This document shows, piece by piece, positions 14,061 through 28,119 of a stretch of 64,000 nucleotides of DNA (positions are counted from its first letter, which is position 1; each line of letters starts with the position of its first letter). This DNA is from Pseudidiomarina indica. GTDB lineage: Bacteria > Pseudomonadota > Gammaproteobacteria > Enterobacterales > Alteromonadaceae. The notes beneath the pieces are model-generated. The model was given only the letters and a program-made list of their open reading frames with translations, was not told where the DNA came from and did not search any database. A program made the translations under genes and the position numbers. The DNA lies in the NCBI RefSeq assembly GCF_900104245.1, contig NZ_FMXN01000004.1, forward strand, positions 62,001 to 126,000, written 5' to 3'.

Positions 14061-14654
14061 TTAAAGTGAAAAAGTTTCCATTTGCTCACAAATGGACGCA
14101 TAACAATGGCAATCAACCACATGGTCATTGACCATCCCAACGGCCTGCATTAAGGCGTAGCAGATGGTGCTGCCAACGAAGCTAAACCCTAATTTTTTTA
14201 ATGCTTTCGCCATGGCATCAGAGACCTCATCGGTAGCCGGGATATCACCGCCCTGACGAGCAAATATCCGCGGCTTGCCTTGACTGAATTCCCATAAAAA
14301 CGCATTGAACGCAATGCCTTGCTCGGCCAGTGCAAGATAAGCTCCGGCATTTTTAAAAATGGCGGCAATTTTTAACCGATTCCGCACAATACCAGCATTG
14401 TGGATCAACGCATCACGCTGGGCTTGCGGCATGGTGACCAATTGGTAGGGATTAAACTGACAAAATGCATTTTCGTAATGCTGCTGTTTTCGTAGAATAG
14501 TGATCCAGCTTAATCCAGCTTGTTGTCCCTCAAGGCAAAGTTTGGCAAATAATTCTTGGCTATCACGCACCGGACGGCCCCACACCTGGTCATGATAACG
14601 AACATAGTCAGGATCAGTGCCACACCAATGGCAACGGTGAATTATTGTCGTCAT
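14061..14654 (-). CDS. tag: DNA-3-methyladenine glycosylase I
   Basis: This roughly 197-aa base-excision repair enzyme removes 3-methyladenine from alkylated DNA. The zinc site typical of Tag is present: Cys8 in RCHWCG, His21 in YHDQVWG, and the C-terminal NDHVVDCHCY. The core GLSWITILRKQQHYENAF segment also matches. The start at 14654 places RC a few residues from the N-terminus as in the family; an in-frame start at 14687 would add 11 residues. tag next to glyQS is the order seen in pseudomonads. Confidence 0.95.
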   Translation of the reverse strand: MTTIIHRCHWCGTDPDYVRYHDQVWGRPVRDSQELFAKLCLEGQQAGLSWITILRKQQHYENAFCQFNPYQLVTMPQAQRDALIHNAGIVRNRLKIAAIFKNAGAYLALAEQGIAFNAFLWEFSQGKPRIFARQGGDIPATDEVSDAMAKALKKLGFSFVGSTICYALMQAVGMVNDHVVDCHCYASICEQMETFSL

Positions 14655-14691
14655 TTCACGTGGTATCCTGTAACCTCGGGCCAACAAAGGG

Positions 14692-14697
14692 TATAAT
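14692..14697 (+). promoter_or_regulatory. Probable -10 element for glyQS
   Basis: A perfect TATAAT lies 40 bp before the glyQ ATG in the tag-glyQ gap. No convincing -35 box stands 16-18 bp upstream. Confidence 0.4.
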
Positions 14698-14736
14698 TTA
14701 CGCTAATTCTAATTAAAAATCAGCACGAGAAATCGC

Positions 14737-15660
14737 ATGGCAAGCTATGATGTAAAAACCTTCCAAGGGCTGATATTAGCCCTGCAAGATTACTGGGCGC
14801 AGCAAGGTTGCGCCATTGTCCAGCCATTGGATATGGAAGTTGGCGCCGGAACCTTCCACCCAATGACGTTCTTACGTTCGGTTGGCCCCGAACCAGCAAA
14901 CTTTGCGTATGTGCAGCCCTGCCGTCGTCCTACCGACGGTCGCTACGGCGAAAACCCGAACCGTCTGCAGCACTACTATCAGTTTCAAGTGTTGATGAAA
15001 CCATCACCAAGTAACTTACAAGAGCTCTATCTTGGCTCTTTAGAGGTATTAGGCTTCGACCCCTTGGTCCATGACATTCGCTTCGTCGAAGACAACTGGG
15101 AATCCCCTACTTTGGGAGCCTGGGGCTTGGGCTGGGAAGTTTGGCTCAACGGCATGGAAGTCACTCAATTCACTTACTTCCAGCAGGTGGGCGGACTTGA
15201 ATGCAAGCCCGTAGCCGGTGAAATCACCTATGGTCTAGAGCGCCTCGCCATGTATGTGCAGGGCGTCGATAGCATTTATGACCTCGTTTGGACCGATGGC
15301 CCACGCGGCAAAATGTATTACCGCGACGTGTTTCACCAAAATGAAGTGGAACAATCCACCTATAACTTCGAGCATGCCGATGTTGCAACCTTGTTTGCGC
15401 GGTTTGAAGCTTGCGAGAAAGAGTGTGCCCATCTACTTTCAGTGAACTTGCCCTTGCCCGCGTACGAGCAAGTGATGCGCGCTTCCCATGCATTTAACTT
15501 GTTGGATGCGCGTAATGCGATTTCTGTCACCGAGCGACAACGCTATATTTTACGGGTTCGCACCATGGCCAAAGGGTGCGCCGAAGGCTATTACGCCGCA
15601 CGCGAAGCATTAGGTTTTCCATTAGTTGATTCAGTTAAAGCAGTAGAAGAAGGAGCTTAA
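14737..15660 (+). CDS. glyQ: Glycyl-tRNA synthetase alpha subunit
   Basis: This 307-aa catalytic subunit of the bacterial-type alpha2beta2 glycyl-tRNA synthetase activates glycine. It carries the family N-terminus ([17 protein letters not shown]), the motif 2-like [17 protein letters not shown] segment (about 61-77) and the [11 protein letters not shown] segment near 165. Length is close to the 303 aa of E. coli. glyS follows 2 bp downstream, so the subunits are made from one transcript. Confidence 0.98.
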   Translation: MASYDVKTFQGLILALQDYWAQQGCAIVQPLDMEVGAGTFHPMTFLRSVGPEPANFAYVQPCRRPTDGRYGENPNRLQHYYQFQVLMKPSPSNLQELYLGSLEVLGFDPLVHDIRFVEDNWESPTLGAWGLGWEVWLNGMEVTQFTYFQQVGGLECKPVAGEITYGLERLAMYVQGVDSIYDLVWTDGPRGKMYYRDVFHQNEVEQSTYNFEHADVATLFARFEACEKECAHLLSVNLPLPAYEQVMRASHAFNLLDARNAISVTERQRYILRVRTMAKGCAEGYYAAREALGFPLVDSVKAVEEGA

Positions 15661-15662
15661 CC

Positions 15663-17735
15663 GTGCATTACGAAACGCTACTCGTTGAAATTGGCACCGA
15701 AGAGCTTCCTCCAAAGTCTCTCAAAGCATTAAGTGACGCCTTTACCGAGCAATTAACTCAGCAGCTACGTGAGCAAGATGTTGCCTTCGGTGAGGTAAAA
15801 AGTTTTGCCACCCCGCGGCGGTTTGCCGTACAGCTCTTAGCCGTCGCCTCACAACAGCCCGATAAAGTGGTCGAAAAACGCGGCCCTGCCATTGCTATGG
15901 CGTTTGACGACAATGGCCAGCCAACCAAGGCTGCCGAGGGCTGGGCGCGGGGTAATGGGATTCGCGTAGAGGACGCCGAGCGCTTGGTAACCGACAAAGG
16001 CGAATGGTTGCTCTATAAAGCCTCAGTCAAAGGACAGTCTTTGGCCGACCTACTCCCTTCAATGGTATCTAACGCGTTGAAAAATCTACCTATTCCTAAG
16101 CCAATGCGATGGGGTGCAGGCTCTGATCAGTTTATTCGCCCAGTAAAAACCGTCACCCTCATGTATGGCAGTGACGTGATCCCGGCAGAAATAATGGGGG
16201 TTACCTCCAATCGTCAGCTGCTTGGGCACCGGTTCCATGCACCTCAGGGAGTGAGCCTAGCCAACGCTAACGATTATGAGTCAGCATTAGAATCAGCTTG
16301 GGTCATTGCAGACTTTGATAAACGGCGTCAACGCATTGTTAATGGCATTGCAGAAATGGCCCAACAGCTTGGCGGTAAAGTAGTAGAAGACGCTGATTTA
16401 GTGGATGAAGTCACCGCTTTGGTGGAATGGCCCGTGGTGCTCTCAGCAACCTTCGATGCAGAGTTTTTATCGGTGCCGAAGGAGCCTTTAATCGTTACGA
16501 TGAAAGACGACCAACGCTATTTCCCGCTCGTGAATGAACAAAACGAATTATTACCAGCCTTTGTGTTTGTCACCAATATTGAGTCGAAAAATCCTCAGTT
16601 AGTGATTGCTGGGAATGAAAAAGTGGTGCGCCCTCGCCTTGCCGACGCCCAGTTTTTCTTTGAATCTGATAAAAAGGTGCCCTTGGCTGAGCGAGTGGAA
16701 GCGCTTGGCAACGTATTGTTCCAGCAGCAACTTGGTTCCATTAAAGATAAATCTGACCGGATTGCGACCGTTGCGGCTGCCATTGCCAGCCTCTTGAATG
16801 GTCAAGCGGCCATTGCCCAACGTGCTGGCTACCTCTGTAAGGCGGATTTAATTTCCCACATGGTGCAGGAATTCCCTGAAACACAAGGGGTGATGGGAAT
16901 GCATTATGCAACCCACGACCAAGAGCCAGAAGGCGTTGCAACGGCTATTTATGAGCATTATTTGCCACGCTTTGCCGGCGATGAGTTACCCCAGACCGTT
17001 GAGGGTGCGGCAGTTGCCATTGCAGATAAACTCGACACCTTAGTTGGAATTTTCGGCATTGGTCAAACGCCTAAAGGCGATCGGGACCCTTTTGCCCTGC
17101 GTCGCGCTGCCATTGGTTTGTTACGGATTATGGTGGAACAAGGTTACTCCCTGGATCTCTCTGAGTTGGTTCAGCTATCACAGAACAGCTTTGGCAATAT
17201 TCTGACCGTACCTGCCGAGCAGTTGCATACCGATGTGGTGGATTTCCTGTTAGGTCGCTTCCGCAGCTGGTATCAGGAACAAGAGATTGCAGTGGACGTG
17301 ATTCAAGCCGTGTTAGCACGCCGCCCAACCAATCCGGTGGATTTTGATCAGCGTATTAAAGCCGTCACGGCCTTCCGTGAGCTACCTGCAGCAGAGGCAT
17401 TAGCCGCAGCAAATAAACGCGTAGGCAACATCCTAGCTAAGGTAGAAGGTGATATTCCTACAACGTTGAATGAAGCATTGTTCCAAGAGGAGCAAGAAAT
17501 CGCTCTCGCACAAGCGGTTCAGCAAGCACAAACGGTGACAGCTGAAGCGTTAGACCAAGGGGATTACACCCAAGCGTTAACTGCACTGGCGCAATTACAA
17601 GAGCCAGTGGATGCGTTTTTTGATCATGTGCTGGTCAATGCTGAGGATGAAGCAGTGCGACAAAACCGCTTAGCATTACTGCACATGCTGCGTGAGTTGT
17701 TTTTACAAATTGCGGATATTTCCGTTTTAAACTAA
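15663..17735 (+). CDS. glyS: Glycyl-tRNA synthetase beta subunit
   Basis: This 690-aa beta subunit carries the tRNA-binding functions of heterotetrameric GlyRS. It begins with the family signature [13 protein letters not shown] and ATPRRFAV. An HD-like region follows ([14 protein letters not shown] near 420), then the [18 protein letters not shown] motif and a C-terminal anticodon-binding domain. Length matches E. coli GlyS (689 aa). The initiation codon is GTG. A strong hairpin terminator separates it from the convergent gyrB. Confidence 0.98.
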   Translation: MHYETLLVEIGTEELPPKSLKALSDAFTEQLTQQLREQDVAFGEVKSFATPRRFAVQLLAVASQQPDKVVEKRGPAIAMAFDDNGQPTKAAEGWARGNGIRVEDAERLVTDKGEWLLYKASVKGQSLADLLPSMVSNALKNLPIPKPMRWGAGSDQFIRPVKTVTLMYGSDVIPAEIMGVTSNRQLLGHRFHAPQGVSLANANDYESALESAWVIADFDKRRQRIVNGIAEMAQQLGGKVVEDADLVDEVTALVEWPVVLSATFDAEFLSVPKEPLIVTMKDDQRYFPLVNEQNELLPAFVFVTNIESKNPQLVIAGNEKVVRPRLADAQFFFESDKKVPLAERVEALGNVLFQQQLGSIKDKSDRIATVAAAIASLLNGQAAIAQRAGYLCKADLISHMVQEFPETQGVMGMHYATHDQEPEGVATAIYEHYLPRFAGDELPQTVEGAAVAIADKLDTLVGIFGIGQTPKGDRDPFALRRAAIGLLRIMVEQGYSLDLSELVQLSQNSFGNILTVPAEQLHTDVVDFLLGRFRSWYQEQEIAVDVIQAVLARRPTNPVDFDQRIKAVTAFRELPAAEALAAANKRVGNILAKVEGDIPTTLNEALFQEEQEIALAQAVQQAQTVTAEALDQGDYTQALTALAQLQEPVDAFFDHVLVNAEDEAVRQNRLALLHMLRELFLQIADISVLN

Positions 17736-17792
17736 ACTATAGCAACAAGATTCTTGATTGATCATCGATTTAGATTCTTCGTTTCCAAAGCT

Positions 17793-17832
17793 AAAAAAAG
17801 GGAGCTGCATTTTCAGCTCCCTTTTCTTTTTG
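17793..17832. terminator. Bidirectional terminator between glyS and gyrB
   Basis: GGGAGCTG (17800-17807) pairs with CAGCTCCC (17814-17821) around a 6-nt loop. Seven A's precede the stem and a T-rich run follows it, so it can terminate both convergent transcripts. Confidence 0.9.
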
Positions 17833-17851
17833 TCTCAGCCTTGAATTATCA

Positions 17852-21366
<3,515 letters not shown>

Positions 21367-21386
21367 ATTGACTCACATGCGCCTTT

Positions 21387-22487
21387 TTACAGGCGCATTG
21401 GCATCACGACATAAAGTGACGAATCATCCTGACTATCCTCAATCAGTCCACTCGTATCTGGACCTGACAAGCTGATCTTCACCTGGTCGCCTTGAATGGT
21501 ATTGAGCACATCAATCAAGTAGCTCACGTTGAAACCAATCTCTAACGGCGCGCCTTGATAATCGACTTCAATAACCTCTTCGGCCGTTTCCTGCTCTGGG
21601 TTATTAGCCGTTAAGCACATCTCATTGGTGTTCAGATTAATCCGAACCCCACGGAATTTTTCATTGGAAAGAATGGCTGCACGGCTGCAAGCTTGCTTTA
21701 ATAGCTCGCGATCGGCAATCACTGTTTTGTCACCTGCAGTCGGCAACACCCGACGATAATCTGGGAAACGACCGTCTACCAGCTTACTCGTGAAACCAAT
21801 GCCGTTCGTTTCAATGCGAATGTGATTGTGGCCAACGAGAACTTTGACTTCGCTATCGTTATCATCCAGCAATCGCAACAACTCCATCACCCCTTTCCGC
21901 GGAACGATGACTTGTCGGGCGCCCAAATTTGGCTGCCCAATTTCCCAACTGCTTAATGCAAGACGGTGACCATCGGTTGCTACCGTGCGAATCAAATTCA
22001 CGTCAGTTTCAAACAACATACCGTTCAAGTAATAACGAACATCTTGGTTCGCCATTGAAAAGTGTGTGCGCTCCATCAAGCCTTTTAATACCGCTTGAGT
22101 GGTCACCAGCTGAATATCACTGTCCCAATCTTCAATATTCGGGAAGTCGCTGGCTGGCAAGGTGGCCAGGGTAAATTTAGTACGCCCTGAACGAATAATG
22201 GCTTTCTCACCTTCGGCACTGAATTGAACCTTAGCGCCATCCGGCAAACTCCGAATGATATCGACCAGCTTTTTGGCCGGGACGGTAACAGCGCCTTCCA
22301 CCCCATCGTCAACAACACACGATGAAACCAACTCAACTTCCAAGTCAGTTCCGGTCATACGCACCTCATTAGGTGCGACTTGAATTAACACATTCGATAA
22401 AATCGGAATGGTATGCCGTCGTTCAACTGCCCCACTGACAACTTGAAGTGGCTTTAAAAAAGCATCACGACTGATGGAAAAATTCAT
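21387..22487 (-). CDS. dnaN: DNA polymerase III beta sliding clamp
   Basis: This 366-aa protein forms the dimeric ring that tethers polymerase III to DNA. The three repeated clamp domains are seen, starting MNFSISRDAFLKPLQ and ending YVVMPMRL, the family's usual C-terminus. ATG 22487 is preferred over a GTG 6 bases upstream because clamps begin M-(K/N)-F and an AGGGG site lies 9 bp before it. It lies between dnaA and recF in one operon. Confidence 0.98.
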   Translation of the reverse strand: MNFSISRDAFLKPLQVVSGAVERRHTIPILSNVLIQVAPNEVRMTGTDLEVELVSSCVVDDGVEGAVTVPAKKLVDIIRSLPDGAKVQFSAEGEKAIIRSGRTKFTLATLPASDFPNIEDWDSDIQLVTTQAVLKGLMERTHFSMANQDVRYYLNGMLFETDVNLIRTVATDGHRLALSSWEIGQPNLGARQVIVPRKGVMELLRLLDDNDSEVKVLVGHNHIRIETNGIGFTSKLVDGRFPDYRRVLPTAGDKTVIADRELLKQACSRAAILSNEKFRGVRINLNTNEMCLTANNPEQETAEEVIEVDYQGAPLEIGFNVSYLIDVLNTIQGDQVKISLSGPDTSGLIEDSQDDSSLYVVMPMRL

Positions 22488-22537
22488 ACCCACTTTCCCC
22501 TGTTGTTTGTCCCTGGCCGCTTATAGGCGCATTAAGC

Positions 22538-23941
22538 TTACGCTGAAAGCGTACGTATTAAGTTACGGTAATCTTCTTTTAAATCGTTTTGTGAGTCTTT
22601 TAACTGAGCAATCACACGGCACGCATGCAACACGGTTGTATGATCACGCCCCCCAAACGCATCCCCAATTTCGGGCAAGCTATGGTTGGTTAACTCTTTC
22701 GCTAATGCCATTGCCATTTGGCGCGGGCGTGCAATGGATCGCGTCCGACGCTTTGACAGCATATCCGACATCTTGATGTTGTAATACTCTGCCACCGTTT
22801 TCTGAATGTTTTCAATGGTGACAAGCTTTTCCTGCGCGGCAATTAAATCCCGCAATGCTTCACGCACAAAATCAATCGTAATTTGTCGCCCTGTTAGATT
22901 CACGTTGGCGACTAAACGGTTCAGTGCCCCTTCAAGTTCTCGTACGTTGGAACGCAAACGTTTGGCAATAAAGAATGCCACCTCGTGGGGTAACTGAATG
23001 CCACGCTCTTGCGCCTTTCGAATTAAAATCGCGACTCGCGTTTCGAGTTCAGGGGGCTCAATAGCAATGGTTAATCCCCAACCAAAACGAGATCGAAGCC
23101 GATCTTCTAGCCCTTCAATTTCTTTCGGGTACAGATCACTCGTGAGAATAATTTGTTGGTTCCCTTCCAATAAGGCATTGAATGTGTGGAAGAATTCTTC
23201 TTGTGTGCCTTTTTTGTTGGAAAAGAAGTGAATGTCGTCAATCAACAAGGCGTCCACCGAACGATAATATCGTTTTAGTTCATCGAGCTCGCCATTCTTG
23301 AGTGCATTCACCATATCTTGAACGAAGCGTTCTGCGCGCATGTAGAAAACTTTGGCATCTTTCTTATGTGCCATAATGGCATTGCCCACAGCGTGCAGTA
23401 GGTGGGTTTTACCCAAGCCCGTGCCGCCATAGACAAATAGTGGGTTATACACACCACCTGGGTTTTCTGCCACTTGTTGAGCAGCAGCAAGCGCTAACTG
23501 GTTTGACTTACCCTCAACAAAGTTGTCAAAGGTATATTCTTCATCAATGTTGCTTTCCAACACCTGCGTAGGTGCAGAATTTTGCCCGCGAGGGGTAATA
23601 CGTTGTGGCTGTCGCCGCGCAATGGTCGGTGCTTCGCCTTTCGCGACTGTCGAACCGTCCTGCACGGGTGCTGCCCTTTCGATGGGTTCAATTCCCCCAA
23701 CGCGAAATGCAACGCGAGGCGACTCCTCGTTGCGCGCGGTGGCAAATGCCGTCAAGTACTCGTTGATTTGATTCAAGTACTTGTCTTTCACCCAATCCAC
23801 GACGTATGAGTTTGGTGCGTACAACACGAGCACATTACCGTCGAACTCGGATTGCAACGGACGGATCCAGGTATTGAAGTTTTGCGCACTTAGTTCGCTT
23901 TGCAGCCTGTCAGCACATAATTGCCAAAGCGATTTATTCAC
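22538..23941 (-). CDS. dnaA: Chromosomal replication initiator DnaA
   Basis: This 467-aa AAA+ protein opens the replication origin. Domain I is the DnaB/DiaA-binding N-terminus ([21 protein letters not shown]) and domain II a linker to about residue 125. Domain III has Walker [12 protein letters not shown] and Walker [10 protein letters not shown]. Domain IV carries the DnaA-box-binding signature [11 protein letters not shown] near the C-terminus. The start codon is GTG at 23941 with a GGAG site 6 bases upstream. It reads away from the adjacent origin spacer, toward dnaN-recF-gyrB. Confidence 0.99.
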   Translation of the reverse strand: MNKSLWQLCADRLQSELSAQNFNTWIRPLQSEFDGNVLVLYAPNSYVVDWVKDKYLNQINEYLTAFATARNEESPRVAFRVGGIEPIERAAPVQDGSTVAKGEAPTIARRQPQRITPRGQNSAPTQVLESNIDEEYTFDNFVEGKSNQLALAAAQQVAENPGGVYNPLFVYGGTGLGKTHLLHAVGNAIMAHKKDAKVFYMRAERFVQDMVNALKNGELDELKRYYRSVDALLIDDIHFFSNKKGTQEEFFHTFNALLEGNQQIILTSDLYPKEIEGLEDRLRSRFGWGLTIAIEPPELETRVAILIRKAQERGIQLPHEVAFFIAKRLRSNVRELEGALNRLVANVNLTGRQITIDFVREALRDLIAAQEKLVTIENIQKTVAEYYNIKMSDMLSKRRTRSIARPRQMAMALAKELTNHSLPEIGDAFGGRDHTTVLHACRVIAQLKDSQNDLKEDYRNLIRTLSA

Positions 23942-24105
23942 ACCCGTCTCCCGTTGTTGTCTTTTATAATTATCAGCTTTGATGAGTCGCTGTTGATCCC
24001 TCTCGATCCATGCAACAGCGTCTCAAATATAACAGAATGATTGTACTAAAACCCCTGCGTGATCGCTAGCGTTTGCGGCGAAAAGCGCCCCTTCCTAACC
24101 GGAGT

Positions 24106-24114
24106 TTATCCACA
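24106..24114 (+). promoter_or_regulatory. DnaA box, perfect match
   Basis: TTATCCACA is identical to the consensus high-affinity DnaA box. Confidence 0.85.
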
Positions 24115-24139
24115 AACAAAAACCTTATCATATATTAAT

Positions 24140-24148
24140 TGTGGATAG
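24140..24148 (-). promoter_or_regulatory. DnaA box, one mismatch
   Basis: Read on the minus strand this is CTATCCACA, one base from the consensus. It is inverted relative to the first box, with 25 bp between them. Confidence 0.6.
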
Positions 24149-24157
24149 CTTTTTACG

Positions 24158-24186
24158 TTGACTTTGATCCTTTTAATCGTTAGAAT
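24158..24186 (+). promoter_or_regulatory. Predicted sigma-70 promoter of rpmH-rnpA
   Basis: TTGACT (24158-24163) and TAGAAT (24181-24186) are spaced by 17 bp. Each matches 5/6 of the consensus, and they lie 45 bp before the rpmH ATG. Confidence 0.75.
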
Positions 24187-24230
24187 TCGCGCTCTAAATT
24201 TATAGGTAACCCGAATACGGAATTAACGTC

Positions 24231-24365
24231 ATGAAAAGAACATTTCAACCAAGCGTATTAAAGCGTAAGCGCAATCACGGTTTCCGTGCTCGTATGGCAA
24301 CTAAAAACGGTCGTCAAATTTTGGCACGCCGTCGCGCCAAAGGCCGTAAAGTTCTTTCTGCATAA
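24231..24365 (+). CDS. rpmH: Ribosomal protein bL34
   Basis: This 44-aa, highly basic protein of the 50S subunit starts [20 protein letters not shown] and ends KGRKVLSA, matching bL34 almost throughout. It is short but beyond doubt, standing between the dnaA spacer and rnpA as in most bacteria. The rnpA TTG start follows the rpmH stop by 2 bases, so the two are translated from one message. Confidence 0.98.
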   Translation: MKRTFQPSVLKRKRNHGFRARMATKNGRQILARRRAKGRKVLSA

Positions 24366-24367
24366 TA

Positions 24368-24760
24368 TTGAAGCAGAACTACGCTTACGGGCGGGAGTTA
24401 AGACTGTTAACTCCCGCGCACTTCCAGACCGTCTTCGATAACCCTCCGGTGAAAGCTGTAACAGCTGAACTCACCATGCTTGCCACCCCAAATAATCTCG
24501 CTAACCCTCGGTTGGGAATTACCCTATCTAAAAAACGGGCGAAACGAGCTGTTGATCGAAATCGTATTAAACGAAAGATTCGCGAGAGTTTTCGGCTGAA
24601 ACAGCATAAAATACCGGCATTCGATATTATCGTAATTGGGAAAAACGGCGTTGTGAATCTTTCTCAGGAAGAATTGCAGCAACGTTTGGATTATTTATGG
24701 CGAACATTAAGCAAGCGTTGCGCGCAATACCAATCGGCCTCATCCGACTCTACCAGCTGA
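24368..24760 (+). CDS. rnpA: Ribonuclease P protein component
   Basis: This 130-aa basic protein is the cofactor of the RNase P ribozyme that trims tRNA 5' ends. It shows [11 protein letters not shown] at the N-terminus and the RNR signature [17 protein letters not shown] (about 57-73). The start codon is a TTG only 2 bp after rpmH. No in-frame ATG before RELRLLTP fits, so TTG is the only good choice. It overlaps yidD by 64 bp, an arrangement common in proteobacteria. Confidence 0.95.
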   Translation: MKQNYAYGRELRLLTPAHFQTVFDNPPVKAVTAELTMLATPNNLANPRLGITLSKKRAKRAVDRNRIKRKIRESFRLKQHKIPAFDIIVIGKNGVVNLSQEELQQRLDYLWRTLSKRCAQYQSASSDSTS

Positions 24761-24987
24761 TCATTAGTCCGCTCATAGGGCCGCGCTGTCGATTTTCACC
24801 AACCTGCTCACAATACGCCATCGAAGCAATCCAAATTCATGGTATCATTCGAGGCTTCTGGCTTGCCAGCAAGCGTATTCTAAAATGTCACCCGGGACAT
24901 CCCGGTGGCTTCGACCCGGTTCCAAGTCATCCTTCTTGTGAAACGGATACAACGAATCAAAGTAAAACAGAGACGAAGGACTTATGA
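24697..24987 (+). CDS. yidD: Membrane protein insertion efficiency factor YidD
   Basis: This 96-aa protein of the YidD/UPF0161 family assists YidC-dependent membrane insertion. The signature is complete: [30 protein letters not shown], then [18 protein letters not shown]. An N-terminal amphipathic segment is typical. It overlaps the end of rnpA by 64 bp and the start of yidC by 4 bp (ATGA). The tail after residue 80 is low in conservation. Confidence 0.95.
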   Translation: MANIKQALRAIPIGLIRLYQLIISPLIGPRCRFSPTCSQYAIEAIQIHGIIRGFWLASKRILKCHPGHPGGFDPVPSHPSCETDTTNQSKTETKDL

Positions 24988-26651
24988 ATTCGCCACGTTC
25001 TATCTTGTTTATCGCATTCTTGGTAGTGAGCTTTTTCCTCTATCAAAACTGGCTTATCGATACTGCGCCTCCAGGCACGCAGCAAGTAACGCCTACCCAG
25101 CCGCCGGCAATGGAATCTGGTGTTCCCGTAGCGCAAGGCAGTAGTATTGATGCGGGCGCGAGTTTCGTACCTGAAGCAACCAGCAGCCATGCACCAGCAA
25201 CACCAAGCGCAACCCGCAGCCAAACTGTTCGTGTCACCACCGATGTGCTTGATATAGTCATCGACACCCACGGCGGTGATGTGATTAACGCACAACTCCT
25301 TCATTTCGCACGTACCCACAATTCAGCGGAGCGATTCGAATTATTGCATTCCGACCCGAACCAACTGTATATCGCACAATCGGGTTTAGTGGGTACACAC
25401 GGCACAGATTCAGCCGAAGGGCGCCCAGTGTTCCACGTAGAACAATCAAGCTACCAAATGACTGGGGATACGCTTGAAGTACCGCTCCATTACTCTGCCA
25501 ATGGCATCGAGTACACCAAGACCTTTATCTTCACTGCAGGTTCATACGCAGTTGATGTGGTTTACACCATCAATAACCATACCAACGAACATAAACAAAT
25601 GCAGTTTTACGCTCAATTAAAGCAAGTGATGACTGAAAGCTCTGGCAACATGATGATGCCAACCTACAAAGGGGGTGCTTACTCGTGGGATAACGACCGT
25701 TACGAAAAGTACTCCTTTGACGACATGCGTGATCAACGCCTTAACCACACCACCGATGAAGGCTGGGTGGCAATGCTTGAACACTACTTCGTGTCAGCAT
25801 GGGTGCCGCGCACCGAAGGAACCAAGCAATTATTTTCACGCGTTGTGAGCGGTGATCAGGCCATTCTTGGCTTATTGTACCCAACCGCAATGGTTGCTCC
25901 AGGTGCCACCGCGGAAATCCGTGCCACCTTATTTATGGGACCGAAAGACCAAGACGCCATGGCAAAAGTTGCCAAGTACCTCGATTTAACCGTCGATTAC
26001 GGCTTCTTGTGGTGGCTAGCCCAACCGATTTTCAAACTCCTGCAATTTGTACAGGGCTTGCTGGTGAACTGGGGTCTCTCAATCATCGCCATCACTATTA
26101 TCATCAAGCTATTGCTGTACCCGCTAACCAAGAAACAATATGTTTCAATGGCGAAAATGCGCATGATTCAGCCCAAAATGCAGGCCTTGCGTGAGCGTTA
26201 TGGTGACGACCGTCAGAAACTGTCGCAAGCCATGATGAAAATGTATAAAGATGAAAAAGTGAATCCACTGGGTGGTTGTTTGCCAATGTTGCTACAACTG
26301 CCAATTTTCTTAGCGTTATATTGGGTTCTGCTCGAAAGCGTCGAATTGCGTCACGCTCCACTCTTCCTGTGGATCAATGACCTATCGGCACGTGACCCCT
26401 ACTTCGTATTGCCAATTTTGATGGGCGCTTCAATGTTCATCATGCAGAAGTTGCAACCGACCCCTGCGACGGATCCGATGCAACAAAAACTGCTGCAATA
26501 CATGCCGGTCGTGTTCACCATTTTCTTCCTGTGGTTCCCTGCCGGTCTGGTTCTGTACTGGCTCAGCAGCAACCTCATTACCATTGGTCAAATGCAGTGG
26601 ATTTATCGCGGCCTTGAAAAGCAAGGCTTGATGGACCGCAGCAAAAAGTAA
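24984..26651 (+). CDS. yidC: Membrane protein insertase YidC
   Basis: This 555-aa inner-membrane insertase has an N-terminal transmembrane anchor (about 5-20), a proline/threonine-rich linker, a large periplasmic beta domain (about 75-340) and a C-terminal five-helix Oxa1-like core. The core includes [18 protein letters not shown] near 430-447. Length and layout are those of gram-negative YidC. A parS-like palindrome lies in the variable periplasmic region at the codons for VFHVEQ. mnmE follows after 6 bp. Confidence 0.97.
   Translation: MNSPRSILFIAFLVVSFFLYQNWLIDTAPPGTQQVTPTQPPAMESGVPVAQGSSIDAGASFVPEATSSHAPATPSATRSQTVRVTTDVLDIVIDTHGGDVINAQLLHFARTHNSAERFELLHSDPNQLYIAQSGLVGTHGTDSAEGRPVFHVEQSSYQMTGDTLEVPLHYSANGIEYTKTFIFTAGSYAVDVVYTINNHTNEHKQMQFYAQLKQVMTESSGNMMMPTYKGGAYSWDNDRYEKYSFDDMRDQRLNHTTDEGWVAMLEHYFVSAWVPRTEGTKQLFSRVVSGDQAILGLLYPTAMVAPGATAEIRATLFMGPKDQDAMAKVAKYLDLTVDYGFLWWLAQPIFKLLQFVQGLLVNWGLSIIAITIIIKLLLYPLTKKQYVSMAKMRMIQPKMQALRERYGDDRQKLSQAMMKMYKDEKVNPLGGCLPMLLQLPIFLALYWVLLESVELRHAPLFLWINDLSARDPYFVLPILMGASMFIMQKLQPTPATDPMQQKLLQYMPVVFTIFFLWFPAGLVLYWLSSNLITIGQMQWIYRGLEKQGLMDRSKK
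25429..25444. other. parS-like site inside yidC
   Basis: TGTTCCACGTAGAACA differs by one base from the perfect palindrome found twice in recF. It lies on the other side of the dnaA-rpmH spacer, so the sites bracket the candidate origin. Confidence 0.7.
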
Positions 26652-26657
26652 TCGGCC

Positions 26658-28031
26658 ATGAAAATCGAATTCAACACTGACACCATTGTTGCACAAGCCA
26701 CGCCTCCCGGGCGTGGTGGTGTCGGTATTGTTCGTGTGAGTGGGCCGGCAGCGCGAAACGTTGCTGAAGGCATGCTCGGGCATTGCCCGCGCCCACGCTA
26801 CGCCGAATTCTTACCATTTAAAGATTTACAGGGCACCGTACTAGATGAAGGCATTGCCCTCTTCTTTGAAGGCCCCAATTCCTTTACCGGCGAAGACGTC
26901 CTGGAGTTACAAGGCCATGGTGGACCTGTCATTATCGACATGATCATCAAAGCGGTTTTAGACTTCCCAGACGTGCGCCCTGCTCGGCCTGGCGAATTCA
27001 GTGAGCGAGCTTTCTTGAATGACAAATTAGACCTCACCCAAGCCGAAGCCATTGCTGACCTCATTGAAACCACCTCTGAACAAGCCGCTAAAGCAGCCTT
27101 ACAAAGCTTGCAAGGGGGCTTTTCTCACGCCATTGACCAACTGGTTGATGAAGTGATTCATTTACGGATGTATGTGGAAGCCGCCATCGACTTCCCTGAT
27201 GAAGAAATCGACTTTCTCAGTGACGGGAAAGTTGCTGGTGATTTAGAAGCCATTATTGACCGCTTACACCAAGTGATGGTGCAAGCCAAACAAGGCGCCC
27301 TGCTTCGTGAAGGCATGAAAGTGGTGATCGCGGGCCGCCCGAATGCTGGCAAATCATCCTTATTAAACGCCCTCGCTGGCCGCGAATCAGCGATTGTGAC
27401 TGCCATTGCGGGCACCACTCGCGACGTGTTGCGTGAACATATTCAAATTGACGGCATGCCGCTCCACATTATCGATACCGCCGGCTTGCGAGAAAGCCCT
27501 GATGAAGTGGAACGAATTGGAATTGAACGTGCGTGGGAAGAGATTCGCAATGCCGATCGCGTGTTATTCATGGTCGATGCCACTGAAACCCAAGCGGTGC
27601 ACCCAGAAGATATCTGGCCGGAGTTTTTCGCCCAGTTACCCGACGATTTGCCCTACACCGTGATTCGTAACAAAGTGGATTTAAACGACGAGCCCGTAAC
27701 CATTGAAGATATCAGCGGTATTCCCGTGCTTCACCTCAGCGCTAAAACCGGCCATGGCGTCGAATTACTGCGTGAGCACCTCAAACATTGCGTTGGCTAC
27801 ACCTCCACCAACGAAGGCAGCTTTATGGCCCGCCGCCGCCACCTGGACGCCCTAGAGCGCGCGCGTGAGCACCTGCTGATTGGCCAAGAACACCTCGAGC
27901 ACAGCCTGGCCGGCGAACTACTCGCCGAAGAGCTCCGCCTCACCCAACAACACCTCAATGAAATCACTGGGGAATTCACCTCAGACGACTTGCTAACCAA
28001 AATTTTCAGCAGCTTCTGTATCGGGAAGTAA
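26658..28031 (+). CDS. mnmE: tRNA modification GTPase MnmE
   Basis: This 457-aa GTPase acts with MnmG to install cmnm5 on wobble uridines of certain tRNAs. The N-terminal tetrahydrofolate-binding domain carries [14 protein letters not shown]. The G domain has [14 protein letters not shown] (near 223), the DTAGLRE switch and NKVD. The C-terminus is FCIGK, with the conserved cysteine. In most relatives mnmG-rsmG-parAB follow. Here a terminator and an opposing aldo/keto reductase gene follow instead. Confidence 0.98.
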   Translation: MKIEFNTDTIVAQATPPGRGGVGIVRVSGPAARNVAEGMLGHCPRPRYAEFLPFKDLQGTVLDEGIALFFEGPNSFTGEDVLELQGHGGPVIIDMIIKAVLDFPDVRPARPGEFSERAFLNDKLDLTQAEAIADLIETTSEQAAKAALQSLQGGFSHAIDQLVDEVIHLRMYVEAAIDFPDEEIDFLSDGKVAGDLEAIIDRLHQVMVQAKQGALLREGMKVVIAGRPNAGKSSLLNALAGRESAIVTAIAGTTRDVLREHIQIDGMPLHIIDTAGLRESPDEVERIGIERAWEEIRNADRVLFMVDATETQAVHPEDIWPEFFAQLPDDLPYTVIRNKVDLNDEPVTIEDISGIPVLHLSAKTGHGVELLREHLKHCVGYTSTNEGSFMARRRHLDALERAREHLLIGQEHLEHSLAGELLAEELRLTQQHLNEITGEFTSDDLLTKIFSSFCIGK

Positions 28032-28073
28032 CGAAAAAGTAGTTTTGGATAGTCCACCAACTGAGTTTTTGTA

Positions 28074-28109
28074 AACCCCCGGTTCACCCACTGCAATGAA
28101 CCAGGGGTT
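28074..28109. terminator. Probable bidirectional terminator after mnmE
   Basis: AACCCCCGGTTCA (28074-28086) pairs with TGAACCAGGGGTT (28097-28109) with one mismatch around a 10-nt loop. It lies between the convergent mnmE and aldo/keto reductase genes. The T-tracts are weak. Confidence 0.65.
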
Positions 28110-28119
28110 GTTTGAACAA

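Larger units (their letters stand above)
23942..24230. other. oriC: dnaA-rpmH intergenic region, candidate oriC
   Basis: This 289-bp spacer separates the divergent dnaA and rpmH genes, which is where pseudomonads place oriC. It holds a perfect DnaA box and a one-mismatch box flanking an AT-rich stretch (about 24117-24139), plus a GATCC-T-rich segment at 24166-24174 resembling an unwinding 13-mer. Only two good boxes are visible, few for a complete origin, so the region may serve mainly dnaA autoregulation. Gene order and nearby parS sites favour an origin here or very close. Confidence 0.6.

Noticed and set aside
14652-14665. TTTCACGTGG, a partial parS-like sequence beside the tag start
   Set aside because: Only about 11 of 16 positions match; the flanks do not form the palindrome.
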